The notes: generated by a model from the letters alone, not told the origin. A stretch of DNA of 64,000 nt from Candidatus Lutibacillus vidarii (GCA_016717165.1 JADKGA010000003.1:558001-622000), one strand, 5' to 3'; positions 1-8,518 are shown, numbered from the stretch's first letter. A program made the numbers and translations.

Positions 1-19
1 GATCCCTCCCGACCCCTAT

Positions 20-46
20 GCGCTGCTTCACCCTGTGAAGCAGCGC
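20..46. repeat. Perfect hairpin, 12-bp arms
   Basis: GCGCTGCTTCAC at 20-31 pairs perfectly with GTGAAGCAGCGC at 35-46 around a 3-nt loop. No T-run follows. The flank CCCTATGC resembles the ends of the repeat at 37566-37776, so this is probably another piece of that family rather than a simple terminator. Confidence 0.6.
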
Positions 47-76
47 AGCTCCGCACCCGCGCCCTCCAGCCCCCCA

Positions 77-237
77 GAACATGCCTTGGTCGACACCGCA
101 CCCGACATACCGGACAATTCACCACCCAATGCGTGCGGGACACCCCGGAGACCGACCTGAGCCCCGACCACCGAATCCTCGGAACATGCCTTGGTCGACC
201 TCACGCCCGACATACCCGACATTTCGCCGACCAACGC
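77..237. repeat. Imperfect direct repeat, two copies 105 bp apart
   Basis: Copies at about 77-132 and 182-237 share GAACATGCCTTGGTCGAC followed by a diverged CCGACATAC-CGACA stretch. I see no convincing gene in 1-418: the open frames there have no start signal, no recognisable domain, and run through repeats. Confidence 0.6.
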
Positions 238-291
238 AGGACGGCCGGGCCCGAGGGGCTGACGCCGGGGCGTCTCGCTGCGTCGACAACC

Positions 292-418
292 GGAGCACGG
301 GGGTGTTGCGCCAAGATCCGGAGCACGGGGGTGTTGCGCCAAGATCCGGGGCAAAAGGGTGATGCGCCGAGACCCGGAGCAGAGAGGAGCTGCGCCGAGA
401 TCCGTAGCAGAGAAAGGG
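292..418. repeat. 28-bp tandem repeat, four units plus a partial
   Basis: Units at 292-319, 320-347, 348-375 and 376-403, each exactly 28 bp, plus a partial fifth unit running up to the stop of the next minus-strand gene. The first two are identical; the others diverge. The shared core is GGAGCA, a G-rich stretch, then TGCGCC-AGATCC. The same family occurs at 37619-37758. Confidence 0.8.
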
Positions 419-754
419 TCAGCCGGTGATGCCACGGAGAGCGATGAAGGTTCCGACCAGGTAGCTCAGCAGCGTCATGGCCAGCCCGGTGAACGCCGTG
501 AACGCGAGCCGCGGGCGGGGCTTGTTCCGGCGCCACAGCATGATGAAGGGCGTCCAAACCAGGGCGAGGAAGATGCCGATCAGGACGATCGAGATGCCGA
601 GCTGCATCAGCGACGCGTCCTTGGGGTTGTTCAGCGCCCGAGCGAGCGTGATCGCTCCGAGCGGGAGCGAGACGAGCAGGGTGGCTGCGTAGGTGGAGTA
701 GCCAATCAGACGGTCCCGGCGGCGGCGGGCGTCGGACACCGGGGGAAGCCTCAT
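419..754 (-). CDS. Small integral membrane protein, unknown function
   Basis: I do not recognise this 111-residue protein. An N-terminal basic stretch (DARRRRDR) is followed by three hydrophobic segments near residues 20-38, 50-72 and 85-105, separated by a basic loop (RRNKPRPR), so it should sit in the cytoplasmic membrane. It begins 10 bp after the stop of the metallo-hydrolase gene and reads in the same direction, so it is probably the last gene of the mycothiol-dependent formaldehyde operon. The ATG at 754-752 is the only good start; its ribosome site is weak. The gene ends in the 28-bp repeat block. Confidence 0.7.
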   Translation of the reverse strand: MRLPPVSDARRRRDRLIGYSTYAATLLVSLPLGAITLARALNNPKDASLMQLGISIVLIGIFLALVWTPFIMLWRRNKPRPRLAFTAFTGLAMTLLSYLVGTFIALRGITG

Positions 755-764
755 AGGGAGAAAC

Positions 765-1406
765 CTAGTGCCCGCGGTCCAGCCACTCCTGCAGGTGCGG
801 CGCCTCGGCCCCGATCGTCGTGGCGTCGCCGTGACCGGTGAGGACCCGCGTCTGCGGGGGCAGGGTCAGCAGCCGGGTGGAGATCGACGCCACGATCGTC
901 CCGAAGTCGCTGAACGACCGCCCGGTCGCCCCCGGCCCACCCTGGAAGAGCGTGTCCCCGCTGAAGACGACCTCCAGGTCGGGCGCGTAGAAGCAGCACG
1001 CCCCCGGCGCATGACCCGGCGTGTGGAGGACATGCAGGTCGACGTCGCCGACCCGAAGGGTGTCGCCATCGGCCAGCTCACGCTCGGGTGGGGTGTCGTA
1101 GACCCGGTCCCAGAGGACCCGGTCCGCAGGATGAAGGTATGCCGGTGCCCCGGTCGCGCGGGTCAGCTCTCGAACGGCCGTGATGTGGTCGTCGTGCGCG
1201 TGCGTGCAGACCACCGCCACGAGGCGGCGGTCCCCGATCGCCTCGAGGATCGGCCCCGCCTCGTGCGGGGCGTCGAAGACGAGGCACTCCTGCTCGTTGC
1301 CGATGATCCAGACGTTGTTGTCGACCTCCCAGGTGCCGCCGTCGAGGCTGAAGGTGCCCGAGGTGACCAGATGGCCGACCCGGACGCCACCCAAGGAGGT
1401 CCTCAC
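765..1406 (-). CDS. MBL-fold metallo-hydrolase of the mycothiol formaldehyde pathway
   Basis: A 213-residue metallo-beta-lactamase-fold hydrolase. The zinc motif THAHDDH lies near residues 68-74, with later ligands in HTPGHAPGA, GDTLF and GHG. Its start codon overlaps the stop of the mycothiol-dependent formaldehyde dehydrogenase gene by four bases (ATGA), so the two are translationally coupled. In mycobacteria and other actinobacteria a similar hydrolase neighbours mscR. By analogy with glyoxalase II it may hydrolyse the thioester product (S-formylmycothiol) to formate and mycothiol. The fold is clear; the substrate is inferred from context. Confidence 0.88.
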   Translation of the reverse strand: MRTSLGGVRVGHLVTSGTFSLDGGTWEVDNNVWIIGNEQECLVFDAPHEAGPILEAIGDRRLVAVVCTHAHDDHITAVRELTRATGAPAYLHPADRVLWDRVYDTPPERELADGDTLRVGDVDLHVLHTPGHAPGACCFYAPDLEVVFSGDTLFQGGPGATGRSFSDFGTIVASISTRLLTLPPQTRVLTGHGDATTIGAEAPHLQEWLDRGH

Positions 1407-2485
1407 AGCTCGACCACCGACCGCAGCACCTCGCCACGGTGCATCTTCTCGAAGGCGGCCTCGACGTCGCCGAGCCCGATCCGCTCCGAGACGAAGGACT
1501 CGAGCGGGAAGCGGCCCTGACGGTAGAGGTCGACGAGCATCGGGAAGTCCCGTGACGGCAGGCAGTCGCCATACCAGGAGGACTTCAGGGCGCCGCCGCG
1601 GCCGAAGATCTCGATCATCGGCAGGGTCACCTGCTTGTCCGGGGTGGGGACACCAACGAGGACCACGGTGCCGGCGAGGTCGCGAGCGTAGAACGCCTGC
1701 TCGTACGTCTCAGGTCGTCCCACCGCCTCGACGACGACATCGGCACCGTGGCCTCCGGTGAGGGCACGGATGCCCTGGACCGGGTCCCCTGCCGCAGAGT
1801 TGATCGTGTGCGTCGCCCCGAACGCCCGCGCCATCTCCAGCTTCCGGTCGTCGACGTCGACGGCGATCACCGTCGTCGCCCCAGCCACGACCGCTCCCGC
1901 GATCGCGGCATTGCCGACCCCACCGCAGCCGATCACCGCGATGGAGTCCCCGCGTCCGACGCCCCCCGTGTTGACGGCTGCGCCGAATCCGGCCATGACG
2001 CCGCATCCGAGCAGGCCAACAGCTGCCGCGTCGGCGGCGGGTACCTTCGTGCACTGACCAGCAGCGACGAGGGTCTTCTCGATGAACGCCCCGATGCCGA
2101 GGGCCGGGGAGAGCTCGGTCCCATCGGTGAGGGTCATCTTCTGCTTCGCGTTGTGCGTCGCGAAGCAGTACCACGGCTTGCCCTTCAGACAGGCCCGGCA
2201 CGCACCACAGACTGCGCGCCAGTTGAGGATGACGAAGTCACCCGGGGCGACCTCGCTCACCCCCGCCCCAACCGCCTCGACAACCCCCGCTGCCTCGTGT
2301 CCCAGAAGGAACGGGAAGCTGTCGTTGATGCCGCCCTCGCGGTAGTGCAGGTCGGTGTGGCAGACCCCGCACGCCTGTATGGCGACGACGGCCTCGCCGG
2401 GACCGGGGTCCGGGACGATGACGTCGACCAGCTCGACCGGCGCACCCTTGGCGCGTGCGATGACGCCCTTGACGGTCTGCGGCAT
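1403..2485 (-). CDS. mscR: S-(hydroxymethyl)mycothiol dehydrogenase
   Basis: A 360-residue zinc-dependent medium-chain dehydrogenase closely resembling mycobacterial MscR/AdhE2. It should oxidise the spontaneous formaldehyde-mycothiol adduct with NAD+ for formaldehyde detoxification, and may also reduce S-nitrosomycothiol. Visible motifs: catalytic zinc site ACGVCHTDLHYREGGIND (about 35-52), GHEAAG (about 61-66), structural-zinc cysteines in CGACRACLKGKPWYC, Rossmann motif GCGGVGNAAIAG, and the family-typical GGALKSSWYGDCLPSRDFP. I start at ATG 2485 (MPQTVKG) because it matches the family N-terminus. mshA and mshD elsewhere in the window supply the mycothiol. Confidence 0.93.
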   Translation of the reverse strand: MPQTVKGVIARAKGAPVELVDVIVPDPGPGEAVVAIQACGVCHTDLHYREGGINDSFPFLLGHEAAGVVEAVGAGVSEVAPGDFVILNWRAVCGACRACLKGKPWYCFATHNAKQKMTLTDGTELSPALGIGAFIEKTLVAAGQCTKVPAADAAAVGLLGCGVMAGFGAAVNTGGVGRGDSIAVIGCGGVGNAAIAGAVVAGATTVIAVDVDDRKLEMARAFGATHTINSAAGDPVQGIRALTGGHGADVVVEAVGRPETYEQAFYARDLAGTVVLVGVPTPDKQVTLPMIEIFGRGGALKSSWYGDCLPSRDFPMLVDLYRQGRFPLESFVSERIGLGDVEAAFEKMHRGEVLRSVVEL

Positions 2486-2635
2486 ACCTGGCCCTCCTGA
2501 CGGCAGCACGAAGCGTTCGTGGCGTGCCCAGCAGACCGCGACGGCGGGACGACGCACAAGGCCCGAGGGACAGGCCTCGGACATCTGCGCAGGTGAGCGC
2601 CGTGAACCGGGGTTTCCTCTGAGGCAACCAGGTCC

Positions 2636-2641
2636 TATCGT
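2636..2641 (+). promoter_or_regulatory. -10 element of a leaderless transcript
   Basis: TATCGT followed by 6 nt and then the GTG start at 2648. There is no Shine-Dalgarno, which is the geometry of a leaderless mRNA. Confidence 0.55.
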
Positions 2642-2647
2642 GGGGGC

Positions 2648-3004
2648 GTGCCCTACCCGCTGTTCGACGAGCTGATCCACGAGCGCACCCGGCTGCAGCT
2701 GTGCGGGCTGCTCGCGGCCGTCGTCGAGGCGGAGTTCGCGACGCTGCGGGACAGCCTCCGGGTCAGCGACTCGGCCCTGTCGAAACATCTGCGGACCTTG
2801 GACGAGGCCGGCTATGTCACGACGCGGCGCCACCGCGAGGGGACGCGCACCTTCACCCTCGTGGCGATGACCGAGGAGGGGCGGCACGCCTTCTGCGGCC
2901 ATGTCGCCGCGATCCAGCGACTCGCCGGCGTGGCGTCCATGCGGGGCAAGGGCGCCCGGGTGCTACGCAAGCACGTGACGATGACGAGGGGCCCCGCCGG
3001 CTGA
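2648..3004 (+). CDS. Winged-helix transcriptional regulator
   Basis: A 118-residue DNA-binding protein of the short winged-helix type (MarR/ArsR-like). The helix-turn-helix spans about residues 30-55 (FATLRDSLRVSDSALSKHL), followed by the wing VTTRRHREGTRTFTLVAMTEEG. It is divergent from mscR, with 162 bp between start codons, so it may regulate that operon or itself; this is inference from position. The start is GTG 2648, supported by a -10 hexamer 6 nt upstream. No ligand-binding domain is visible. Confidence 0.8.
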   Translation: MPYPLFDELIHERTRLQLCGLLAAVVEAEFATLRDSLRVSDSALSKHLRTLDEAGYVTTRRHREGTRTFTLVAMTEEGRHAFCGHVAAIQRLAGVASMRGKGARVLRKHVTMTRGPAG

Positions 3005-3093
3005 GCCGGCCAAGTCCCTGGCGCCCCCGTTCCGACCGCTCGGGTGAGCGAAACCGACGTCCTGGCGTCGATATCTCTCACCCGACGCCATCT

Positions 3094-3591
3094 CTATCTC
3101 ACGGCATACACCAGGGCGGTGGCGATCGCCGCGAGACCCTCACCGCGTCCGGTGAGCCCGAGGCCATCGGCCGAGGTACCGGCCACCGACACCGGCGCGC
3201 CGCACGCAGCGGAGAGGGTCTGCTCGGCCAGCACCCGGCGCGGACCGATCTTGGGTCGGTTGCCGATGACCTGGACCGAGACATTGCCGATCTGAAAACC
3301 CGCCGCGCGGACCAGCCGGGCCGCCTCGGCGAGCAGGACGCTCCCCGGAGCCCCGGCCCACTCGGGTCGGTCGGTGCCGAAGTGCGCGCCCAGGTCACCG
3401 ATCCCAGCGGCGGCGAAGAGCGCGTCGCACGCGGCATGGCAGGCGACATCGGCGTCGGAATGGCCCTCGAGCCCGCGCTCCCCCGGCCAGGACAGCCCGG
3501 CGATCCACAGCTCTCGGTCCGCGCCCTCGGCTGCGAAGGCGTGCACGTCGACCCCGATCCCGACGCGCGGTACCACCGCTGGCTCACTCAT
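3094..3591 (-). CDS. ispF: 2-C-methyl-D-erythritol 2,4-cyclodiphosphate synthase
   Basis: A 165-residue IspF, fifth enzyme of the MEP isoprenoid pathway, converting CDP-methylerythritol phosphate to methylerythritol cyclodiphosphate. The N-terminal metal-binding GIGVDVHAF, the GHSDADV motif and the C-terminal TSADGLGLTGRGEG are all present. It is the last gene of the minus-strand series carD-ispD-SDR-ispF. ATG 3591 is preferred over an earlier ATG because the family starts just before the first strand. The length is normal. Confidence 0.95.
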   Translation of the reverse strand: MSEPAVVPRVGIGVDVHAFAAEGADRELWIAGLSWPGERGLEGHSDADVACHAACDALFAAAGIGDLGAHFGTDRPEWAGAPGSVLLAEAARLVRAAGFQIGNVSVQVIGNRPKIGPRRVLAEQTLSAACGAPVSVAGTSADGLGLTGRGEGLAAIATALVYAVR

Positions 3592-3703
3592 GGTTCGAGC
3601 GTGCCACATGGCGACCGTCCGCGACGGTCACCGGGACTGAGCTCAGTGCCCGTCACGACCAGAAGGTATGCCGGCCAGCCCCGGGCACCCACATCAGACG
3701 AGG

Positions 3704-4492
3704 TCAGGCCCGCCCGCTGTGGTCCCAGTCGATCGGCGCGCGGACGACCTTGTGCGGGGCCGCCTGCGCGACCGGCTTGACGACGAGCCGGTCGATATTG
3801 ACGTGCTGGGGCAGTCGGACGCAGAAGGCGATGCACTCGGCGATGTCCTCCGCCACCAGGGGTCGGTCCACCCCGGCATACACGGCATCGGCCTTGGCCT
3901 GGTCACCGTGGAAGCGGGTCAGCGAGAAGCCGTCGGTCCACACCATCCCGGGGTCGATCTCGACCACCCGGATCGGCTCGCCGGCCAGCTCGAGCCGCAG
4001 CGTCTCGGCGACCGCGGTCGACCCGTGCTTGGCCGCCGTGTACCCCGCGCCACCCTCATAGACAAGCAGCCCGGCGATCGATGAGACGACGACGATCGTG
4101 CCGCCGGTCGGTGAGCGGCGCAGCGCCGGCAGGAAGGCCGAGGTGACGTGCAGGACGCCGATGACATTCGACTCGTACATCGCGCGCCACTCGTCCGGCT
4201 TACCCGCCTCGACCCGCTCCGCCCCGATCGCGCCTCCGGCGTTGTTGACCAGGACGTCGCAGCCGCCGATCACCTCGGCTGCCGCCGCCACGCTCGCGGC
4301 GTCGGTGACGTCCATGACCACTGCGCGAGCGCTGACCTGCGGGTATGCCGACCGGATCGCCGTCGCCGTGGCGTCGAGTGGCTCGGGCCGTCGACCGGCG
4401 ACGACGACGTCGAAGCCGTCCTGGGCGAGCCGGTGGGCCGTGGCGGCACCGATCCCGGTGCCTCCTCCGGTGATGAGTGCGACAGGGGCCAT
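3704..4492 (-). CDS. Short-chain dehydrogenase/reductase
   Basis: A 262-residue classical SDR with the nucleotide motif TGGGTGIGAAT (about 8-18), NNAGG, and catalytic Ser/Tyr/Lys in VVSSIAG and YTAAKHG. The VAGRR segment after beta-2 suggests NADP preference. The substrate cannot be read from sequence. It is inserted between ispD and ispF, 12 bp after ispD, so it is probably cotranscribed with them; these are adjacent in many actinobacteria, so the SDR is an addition to a conserved pair. Confidence 0.85.
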   Translation of the reverse strand: MAPVALITGGGTGIGAATAHRLAQDGFDVVVAGRRPEPLDATATAIRSAYPQVSARAVVMDVTDAASVAAAAEVIGGCDVLVNNAGGAIGAERVEAGKPDEWRAMYESNVIGVLHVTSAFLPALRRSPTGGTIVVVSSIAGLLVYEGGAGYTAAKHGSTAVAETLRLELAGEPIRVVEIDPGMVWTDGFSLTRFHGDQAKADAVYAGVDRPLVAEDIAECIAFCVRLPQHVNIDRLVVKPVAQAAPHKVVRAPIDWDHSGRA

Positions 4493-4504
4493 GGGTGGAT
4501 CCTT

Positions 4505-5227
4505 TCAGCGGTGCTCGACGTGGGCGACGAGCCGTTCGGCGTGGGCTAGGTCATCGGGGGTGGTCACCTTCAGCGCGGCCGGGTCGCCGGCAACGGTGCC
4601 GACCCGGCGACCGAGCAGCTCGACGAGGGCGGCGTCGTCGGTTGCCACGCTGCCGTGCCTGCGGTGGGCCTCGAGCAGGACCTCGCGACGGAAGCCCTGC
4701 GGGGTCTGGACAATGCGAAGGCTCTCGCGGTCGGCCGTCCCCACGACGAACCCCTGATCGTCGACGACCTTCATGGTGTCGACGACCGGGAGGACCGGGA
4801 CGATCGCAGCGGTGTCCGTCGTGACGGCTGTGGCGACCCGTTCGAAGACGTCCGGTGGCGCGAAAGCCCGGGCTGCGTCGTGAACAAGGACCACCTCGCA
4901 CTCCGCCGGGAGCGCATCGGTGCCCGCGAGCACGCTGTCCCCCCGCTCCGCGCCGCCGGCCACGACCCGCACCGGTATGCCGGCCTGACGACCGAGCGCG
5001 TCGACGACCGTCGCGGCGTCAGCGACATGAGTCGGCGGAGCCGCGACGACCAGGGCGGCCGGGTGGCAGGCCAGCGCCGAGCGGACGGCATACCAGAGCA
5101 GTGGACGTCCGCCGACGAGGACGAACGCCTTGGGCACCGCGGCACCGAGCCGGGACCCTGACCCGGCGGCGACAATGACGACGCCGACGGCCCCCATGGG
5201 GACGTCGGCGTCGGACGGGTGGGCCAC
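4505..5227 (-). CDS. ispD: 2-C-methyl-D-erythritol 4-phosphate cytidylyltransferase
   Basis: A 240-residue IspD, MEP pathway, transferring CMP from CTP to methylerythritol phosphate. The nucleotide-binding loop VIVAAGSGSRLGAAVPKAF, the VLVHDAARAF motif and the QTPQGF motif are intact. It begins 5 bp after the carD stop, so the two are almost certainly cotranscribed, as in mycobacteria. The first ATG (5227) is used; a second in-frame ATG ten codons later fits the family N-terminus equally well. Confidence 0.93.
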   Translation of the reverse strand: MAHPSDADVPMGAVGVVIVAAGSGSRLGAAVPKAFVLVGGRPLLWYAVRSALACHPAALVVAAPPTHVADAATVVDALGRQAGIPVRVVAGGAERGDSVLAGTDALPAECEVVLVHDAARAFAPPDVFERVATAVTTDTAAIVPVLPVVDTMKVVDDQGFVVGTADRESLRIVQTPQGFRREVLLEAHRRHGSVATDDAALVELLGRRVGTVAGDPAALKVTTPDDLAHAERLVAHVEHR

Positions 5228-5232
5228 CGAGC

Positions 5233-5715
5233 TCAGGAGGCGAGGACCTCATCGAGGATCGACTCGGCCTTGACCTCGTCGGTCTTCTCGGCGAGGGCGA
5301 GCTCGGAGACGAGGATCTGACGCGCCTTGGCGAGCATGCGCTTCTCCCCGGCGGACAGGCCCCGGTCCTTGTCCCGGCGCCACAGGTCACGAACGACCTC
5401 GGCGACCTTGATGACATCGCCGGAGGCGAGCTTCTCGAGGTTGGCCTTGTAGCGGCGCGACCAGTTGGTGGGCTCCTCGGTGTGCGGCGCCCGGAGCACC
5501 TCGAACACCCGGTTGAGTCCCTCCTGGCCCACGACGTCACGGACCCCGACAAGGTCGCAGTTGTCGGCCGGCACCTGGATGGTCAGATCGCCCTGAGCCA
5601 CCTTGAGCTTGAGGTAGACCTTCTCCTCGCCGCGGATGGACCGAACGATGATCTCTTCGATCAGTGCAGCACCGTGGTGCGGGTACACGACCGTCTCGCC
5701 GACCTTGAAAACCAT
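5233..5715 (-). CDS. carD: CarD-family transcriptional regulator
   Basis: A 160-residue CarD: an N-terminal RNA-polymerase-interaction domain beginning MVFKVGETVVYPHHGAA, then a helical DNA-binding domain containing the conserved tryptophan of EPTNWSRRYKANLEKL. CarD stabilises RNAP open complexes, especially at rRNA promoters, and is essential in mycobacteria. It heads the carD-ispD-SDR-ispF series. A likely -10 lies at 5743-5748, giving a leader of roughly 25 nt. Confidence 0.95.
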   Translation of the reverse strand: MVFKVGETVVYPHHGAALIEEIIVRSIRGEEKVYLKLKVAQGDLTIQVPADNCDLVGVRDVVGQEGLNRVFEVLRAPHTEEPTNWSRRYKANLEKLASGDVIKVAEVVRDLWRRDKDRGLSAGEKRMLAKARQILVSELALAEKTDEVKAESILDEVLAS

Positions 5716-5742
5716 GTGATGTGTGCCCCTTTCGCGACCTCC

Positions 5743-5748
5743 AGGATA
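5743..5748 (-). promoter_or_regulatory. Likely -10 of the carD promoter
   Basis: On the minus strand TATCCT lies about 28 nt before the carD ATG. I see no clear -35. Confidence 0.4.
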
Positions 5749-5932
5749 CCACGAGATCGGCCGACTCCTAGCCGCGACCGCGGACGTTTACGCAGGTCAG
5801 AGCCATGAGACCGGGGAGAGTTGAGGGCGATGAGGTCTTGACAAAGGGCCGTTTGCCGTGCGTGTGCACGCTCGCGGGGCCCGACCTTGGCGGTGGTGAG
5901 ACGGTCCTGGCCCGGCCAGGGACGGTGAACTG

Positions 5933-5938
5933 TAGGCT
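5933..5938 (+). promoter_or_regulatory. -10 element of a leaderless transcript
   Basis: TAGGCT, 7 nt before the GTG at 5946; no ribosome binding site is visible between them. Confidence 0.5.
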
Positions 5939-5945
5939 GGGCGCC

Positions 5946-6455
5946 GTGATCCTCGGACGTGCCACCCTGCCCCGCCGTGCCGCCGGCCTGGCTGCCGTCG
6001 CGCTCGCCCTTACCGCCGTGAGCGGCTGCCACAGCTCGGTGCCCAACCCCTCGATCCACATCGCGCCGGGGGATGGCGTGGCGGTGTCGGTGGGTGACCT
6101 CGACGTCCGCAACCTGCTCGTCGTGGTCGACGCCAAGGGCAGCACCGGCAGTGCCGCCGGAACGGTCGTCAACCCCGGGTCGGCCGCGACCACCGTCATG
6201 GTCCGGACGATGGACGAGGCGCTCCAGGGCACCAAGGGTCCGGAGGTTGCCGTGCCTGCCGGCGGCATCGCTCGTCTCGACGGCGTGCCCGTGACCGCGG
6301 TGCCCGCGCCCCCTGGAGCGATGGTCACGCTGGTGCTCAGTACGCCCGCGTCCGGTGACGTCCAGGTTCTGGTCCCCGTCGTTCCCCTCGCCGGGGACTA
6401 CGCCACCGCGACCCCGACGGCGACGCCGACGGTCACGGCGCCGGCCACCCCCTGA
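5946..6455 (+). CDS. Putative lipoprotein, unknown function
   Basis: A 169-residue exported protein. A basic start (RATLPRR) leads into a hydrophobic stretch and a lipobox, LTAVSGC, with the cysteine near residue 28, so it should be lipid-anchored on the outer face of the membrane. The mature part resembles a beta-rich copper-chaperone/DUF461-like layout (paired hydrophobic strands, TVVNPGSAATTV), but I cannot assign a family. The C-terminus is a low-complexity Thr-Ala-Pro tail. The start is GTG 5946, set by the -10 hexamer. It is divergent from carD. Confidence 0.75.
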   Translation: MILGRATLPRRAAGLAAVALALTAVSGCHSSVPNPSIHIAPGDGVAVSVGDLDVRNLLVVVDAKGSTGSAAGTVVNPGSAATTVMVRTMDEALQGTKGPEVAVPAGGIARLDGVPVTAVPAPPGAMVTLVLSTPASGDVQVLVPVVPLAGDYATATPTATPTVTAPATP

Positions 6456-6522
6456 CCGGAGCCGCCTGCACCGGAACCACAGCCCGGCCAGGGCCGCTCA
6501 GAGCCCCATCTGCCACGGGGGG

Positions 6523-7206
6523 TCAGGGTGCGTCGAACTTATAGCCCAGGCCGCGCACGGTGAGGATGTACTGGGGGTTCGCCGGGTCCGGCTCGACCTT
6601 GGCGCGGAGCCGCTTGACGTGGACATCAAGAGTCTTGGTGTCGCCGACATAGTCGCTGCCCCAGATGCGGTCGATGAGCTGCATCCGGGTGAGCACCCGG
6701 CCGCCGTTGCGCAGCAATAGCTCCAGCAGCTCGAACTCCTTCAGCGGCAGCGAGGCGGCCACGCCGTTGACGGTCACGGTATGCCGTTCCACGTCCATCC
6801 GGACCGGACCACCCTCAAGGACGTGCGGGACGACCTCCTCGGGCTCCCCGATGCGCCGCAGGACAGCCTTGATCCGGGCGAGCAGCTCGCGCGAGGAGTA
6901 CGGCTTGGTCACGTAGTCGTCGGCGCCGATCTCCAGTCCGACGACCTTGTCGACCTCACTGTCCTTGGCCGTGAGCATGATGACCGGCACGGTGGACTTC
7001 AGGCGCAACGCGCGGCAGACATCGACGCCGGACAGCCCCGGGAGCATCAGGTCGAGCAGGACGAGGTCGGCGCCATGGTGGTCGAACTCGGTGAGCGCGT
7101 CGGGCCCGGTCTCGGCGACCCGGACGTCATACCCCTCCTTGCGGAGGAGGTAGGAGAGCGGGTCCGAGAAGGAGGCCTCGTCCTCGACGAGGAGGATACG
7201 GCTCAT
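6523..7206 (-). CDS. regX3: Phosphate-response regulator RegX3/PhoP
   Basis: A 227-residue OmpR-type response regulator: receiver domain at about 1-118 with acidic pocket (VEDE), phosphoacceptor aspartate in LVLLDLMLPG, Thr/Lys switch residues (MLTAKD, DYVTKPYSS); winged-helix output at about 130-227 (TRMQLIDRIWG, TKTLDVHVKRLRAKVE). Its start overlaps the kinase stop (ATGA). With SenX3 and PhoU next door it is the actinobacterial phosphate regulator, expected to bind PHO boxes such as those at 8519 and 25994. Confidence 0.94.
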   Translation of the reverse strand: MSRILLVEDEASFSDPLSYLLRKEGYDVRVAETGPDALTEFDHHGADLVLLDLMLPGLSGVDVCRALRLKSTVPVIMLTAKDSEVDKVVGLEIGADDYVTKPYSSRELLARIKAVLRRIGEPEEVVPHVLEGGPVRMDVERHTVTVNGVAASLPLKEFELLELLLRNGGRVLTRMQLIDRIWGSDYVGDTKTLDVHVKRLRAKVEPDPANPQYILTVRGLGYKFDAP

Positions 7207-8471
7207 GGGCTGACCTTTCCGAAGTGATCACTGACGACCAGTGAAGCAGATCCGTTGACCGGGCTGGCCGAGTCGGGCACGACGACGGGAGCGCGCCCGG
7301 TCGACGCCCCGTCCGCGGCGGGAACCGCCGCCGGCAGGCGCATGGTGAAGACCGAGCCACGCCCCTCCTCGCTCTCCAAGGCCACCTCGCCGCCGTGGTT
7401 GGAGCAGACGTGCTTGACGATGGCCAGACCGAGCCCGGTGCCGCCGGTGGCACGGGAGCGGGCCGCGTCGACTCGGTAGAAGCGCTCGAAGACCCGGGAC
7501 TGCTCGCTCAGCGGGATGCCTTGGCCCTGGTCCTTCACGGCCACCTCGACGACGCTTCCGAAACGGCGCACGTCGACGGTCACCTCCGTCCCGGGGTCGG
7601 AGTAGGAGATGGCGTTGCCGATGAGGTTGCGGACGGCGGTGACGAGCAGCTCATCGTCGCCGAAGACGACGCACCCTGGTTCGGCGCTGCGGATCAGGGC
7701 GATCGACTTGGTCTCGGCGGACAGCTTCGAGCGCTCCACGGCCTCATGGGTCGCCTCACCGAGGTCGACCGGCTTCGGTTCGGCAAGGGTGTGCTGCATC
7801 TCCAGGCGGGACAGGTCGATGATCTCCTGCACCAGCCGGGTCAGCCGCTCGGCCTCGGAGACGATCCGCAGCGCGAAGCGCTCGACCGCGTCAGGGTCGT
7901 CGTGGGCGTCGAGGACCGCCTCGCCGAGGAGGGCGATACCCCCGACCGGGGTCTTGAGCTCATGGCTGACGTTCGCGACGAAGTCGCGGCGCATCTCGTC
8001 GAGCTGTCGGGCCCGGCTGCGGTCCTCGACGAGCAACAGGACGTGGGTCGTCCCGAGCGGGGCCACGCGGGCGCCGACGGTCAGACTCGCCCCGCCCATC
8101 GGGCCGCGCCGCAGCTCGAGGTCAGCCTCGCGGATCACCCCGTCGTGCCGGGTCGAGTGGACCAGCTCGGTGAGCTCGGGGTGGACGAGCACGCCGTCGC
8201 GCACGAGGCCGTGCGCCATCGCCGAGGACGAGCAGGTGACGACGCGGTCGCCGTGGTCGACGACGATGGTGATCGAACGCAGCAGCGCGAGCACCTCGAC
8301 GACGCCGGGCTGGATGTCCGCCGCGACCTCGTTGGCCTCGACCTCGGCATGGCGCTCCCGGTCGGAGAGCCGCACCGCGACGACGGCCAGCACCCCCAGC
8401 CCGAGGCCGACGAGGCCACCGAGCGTCGCTGCCGTTGTCGCGTCCACGGCACCAGGGTACGCACCCACCAC
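7203..8471 (-). CDS. senX3: Phosphate-sensing histidine kinase SenX3
   Basis: A 422-residue sensor kinase. One clear membrane segment lies near residues 8-30, followed by a PAS-like cytoplasmic region (about 45-160) rather than a large external sensor. The HisKA motif FVANVSHELKTPVGG carries the phosphorylated histidine; N and G boxes are in RNLIGNAISYSD, DQGQGIP and GGTGLGLAIVKH. This architecture is typical of SenX3, which reads phosphate status from Pst via PhoU. It is cotranscribed with regX3 by a four-base overlap and divergent from phoU. Confidence 0.94.
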   Translation of the reverse strand: MVGAYPGAVDATTAATLGGLVGLGLGVLAVVAVRLSDRERHAEVEANEVAADIQPGVVEVLALLRSITIVVDHGDRVVTCSSSAMAHGLVRDGVLVHPELTELVHSTRHDGVIREADLELRRGPMGGASLTVGARVAPLGTTHVLLLVEDRSRARQLDEMRRDFVANVSHELKTPVGGIALLGEAVLDAHDDPDAVERFALRIVSEAERLTRLVQEIIDLSRLEMQHTLAEPKPVDLGEATHEAVERSKLSAETKSIALIRSAEPGCVVFGDDELLVTAVRNLIGNAISYSDPGTEVTVDVRRFGSVVEVAVKDQGQGIPLSEQSRVFERFYRVDAARSRATGGTGLGLAIVKHVCSNHGGEVALESEEGRGSVFTMRLPAAVPAADGASTGRAPVVVPDSASPVNGSASLVVSDHFGKVSP

Positions 8472-8518
8472 CTCCGCGCTGCCGCGAAGGCACCGTGGGC
8501 GGTGAGCCGACGGTCAGA

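Noticed and set aside
292..418. CRISPR array (28-bp periodic repeats)
   Set aside because: The units are contiguous, with no spacers between them, and there are no cas genes in the window.
81..429. Small plus-strand genes in the first 430 bases
   Set aside because: They run through direct and tandem repeats, have no ribosome site, and encode Arg/Pro-rich sequence without a domain.
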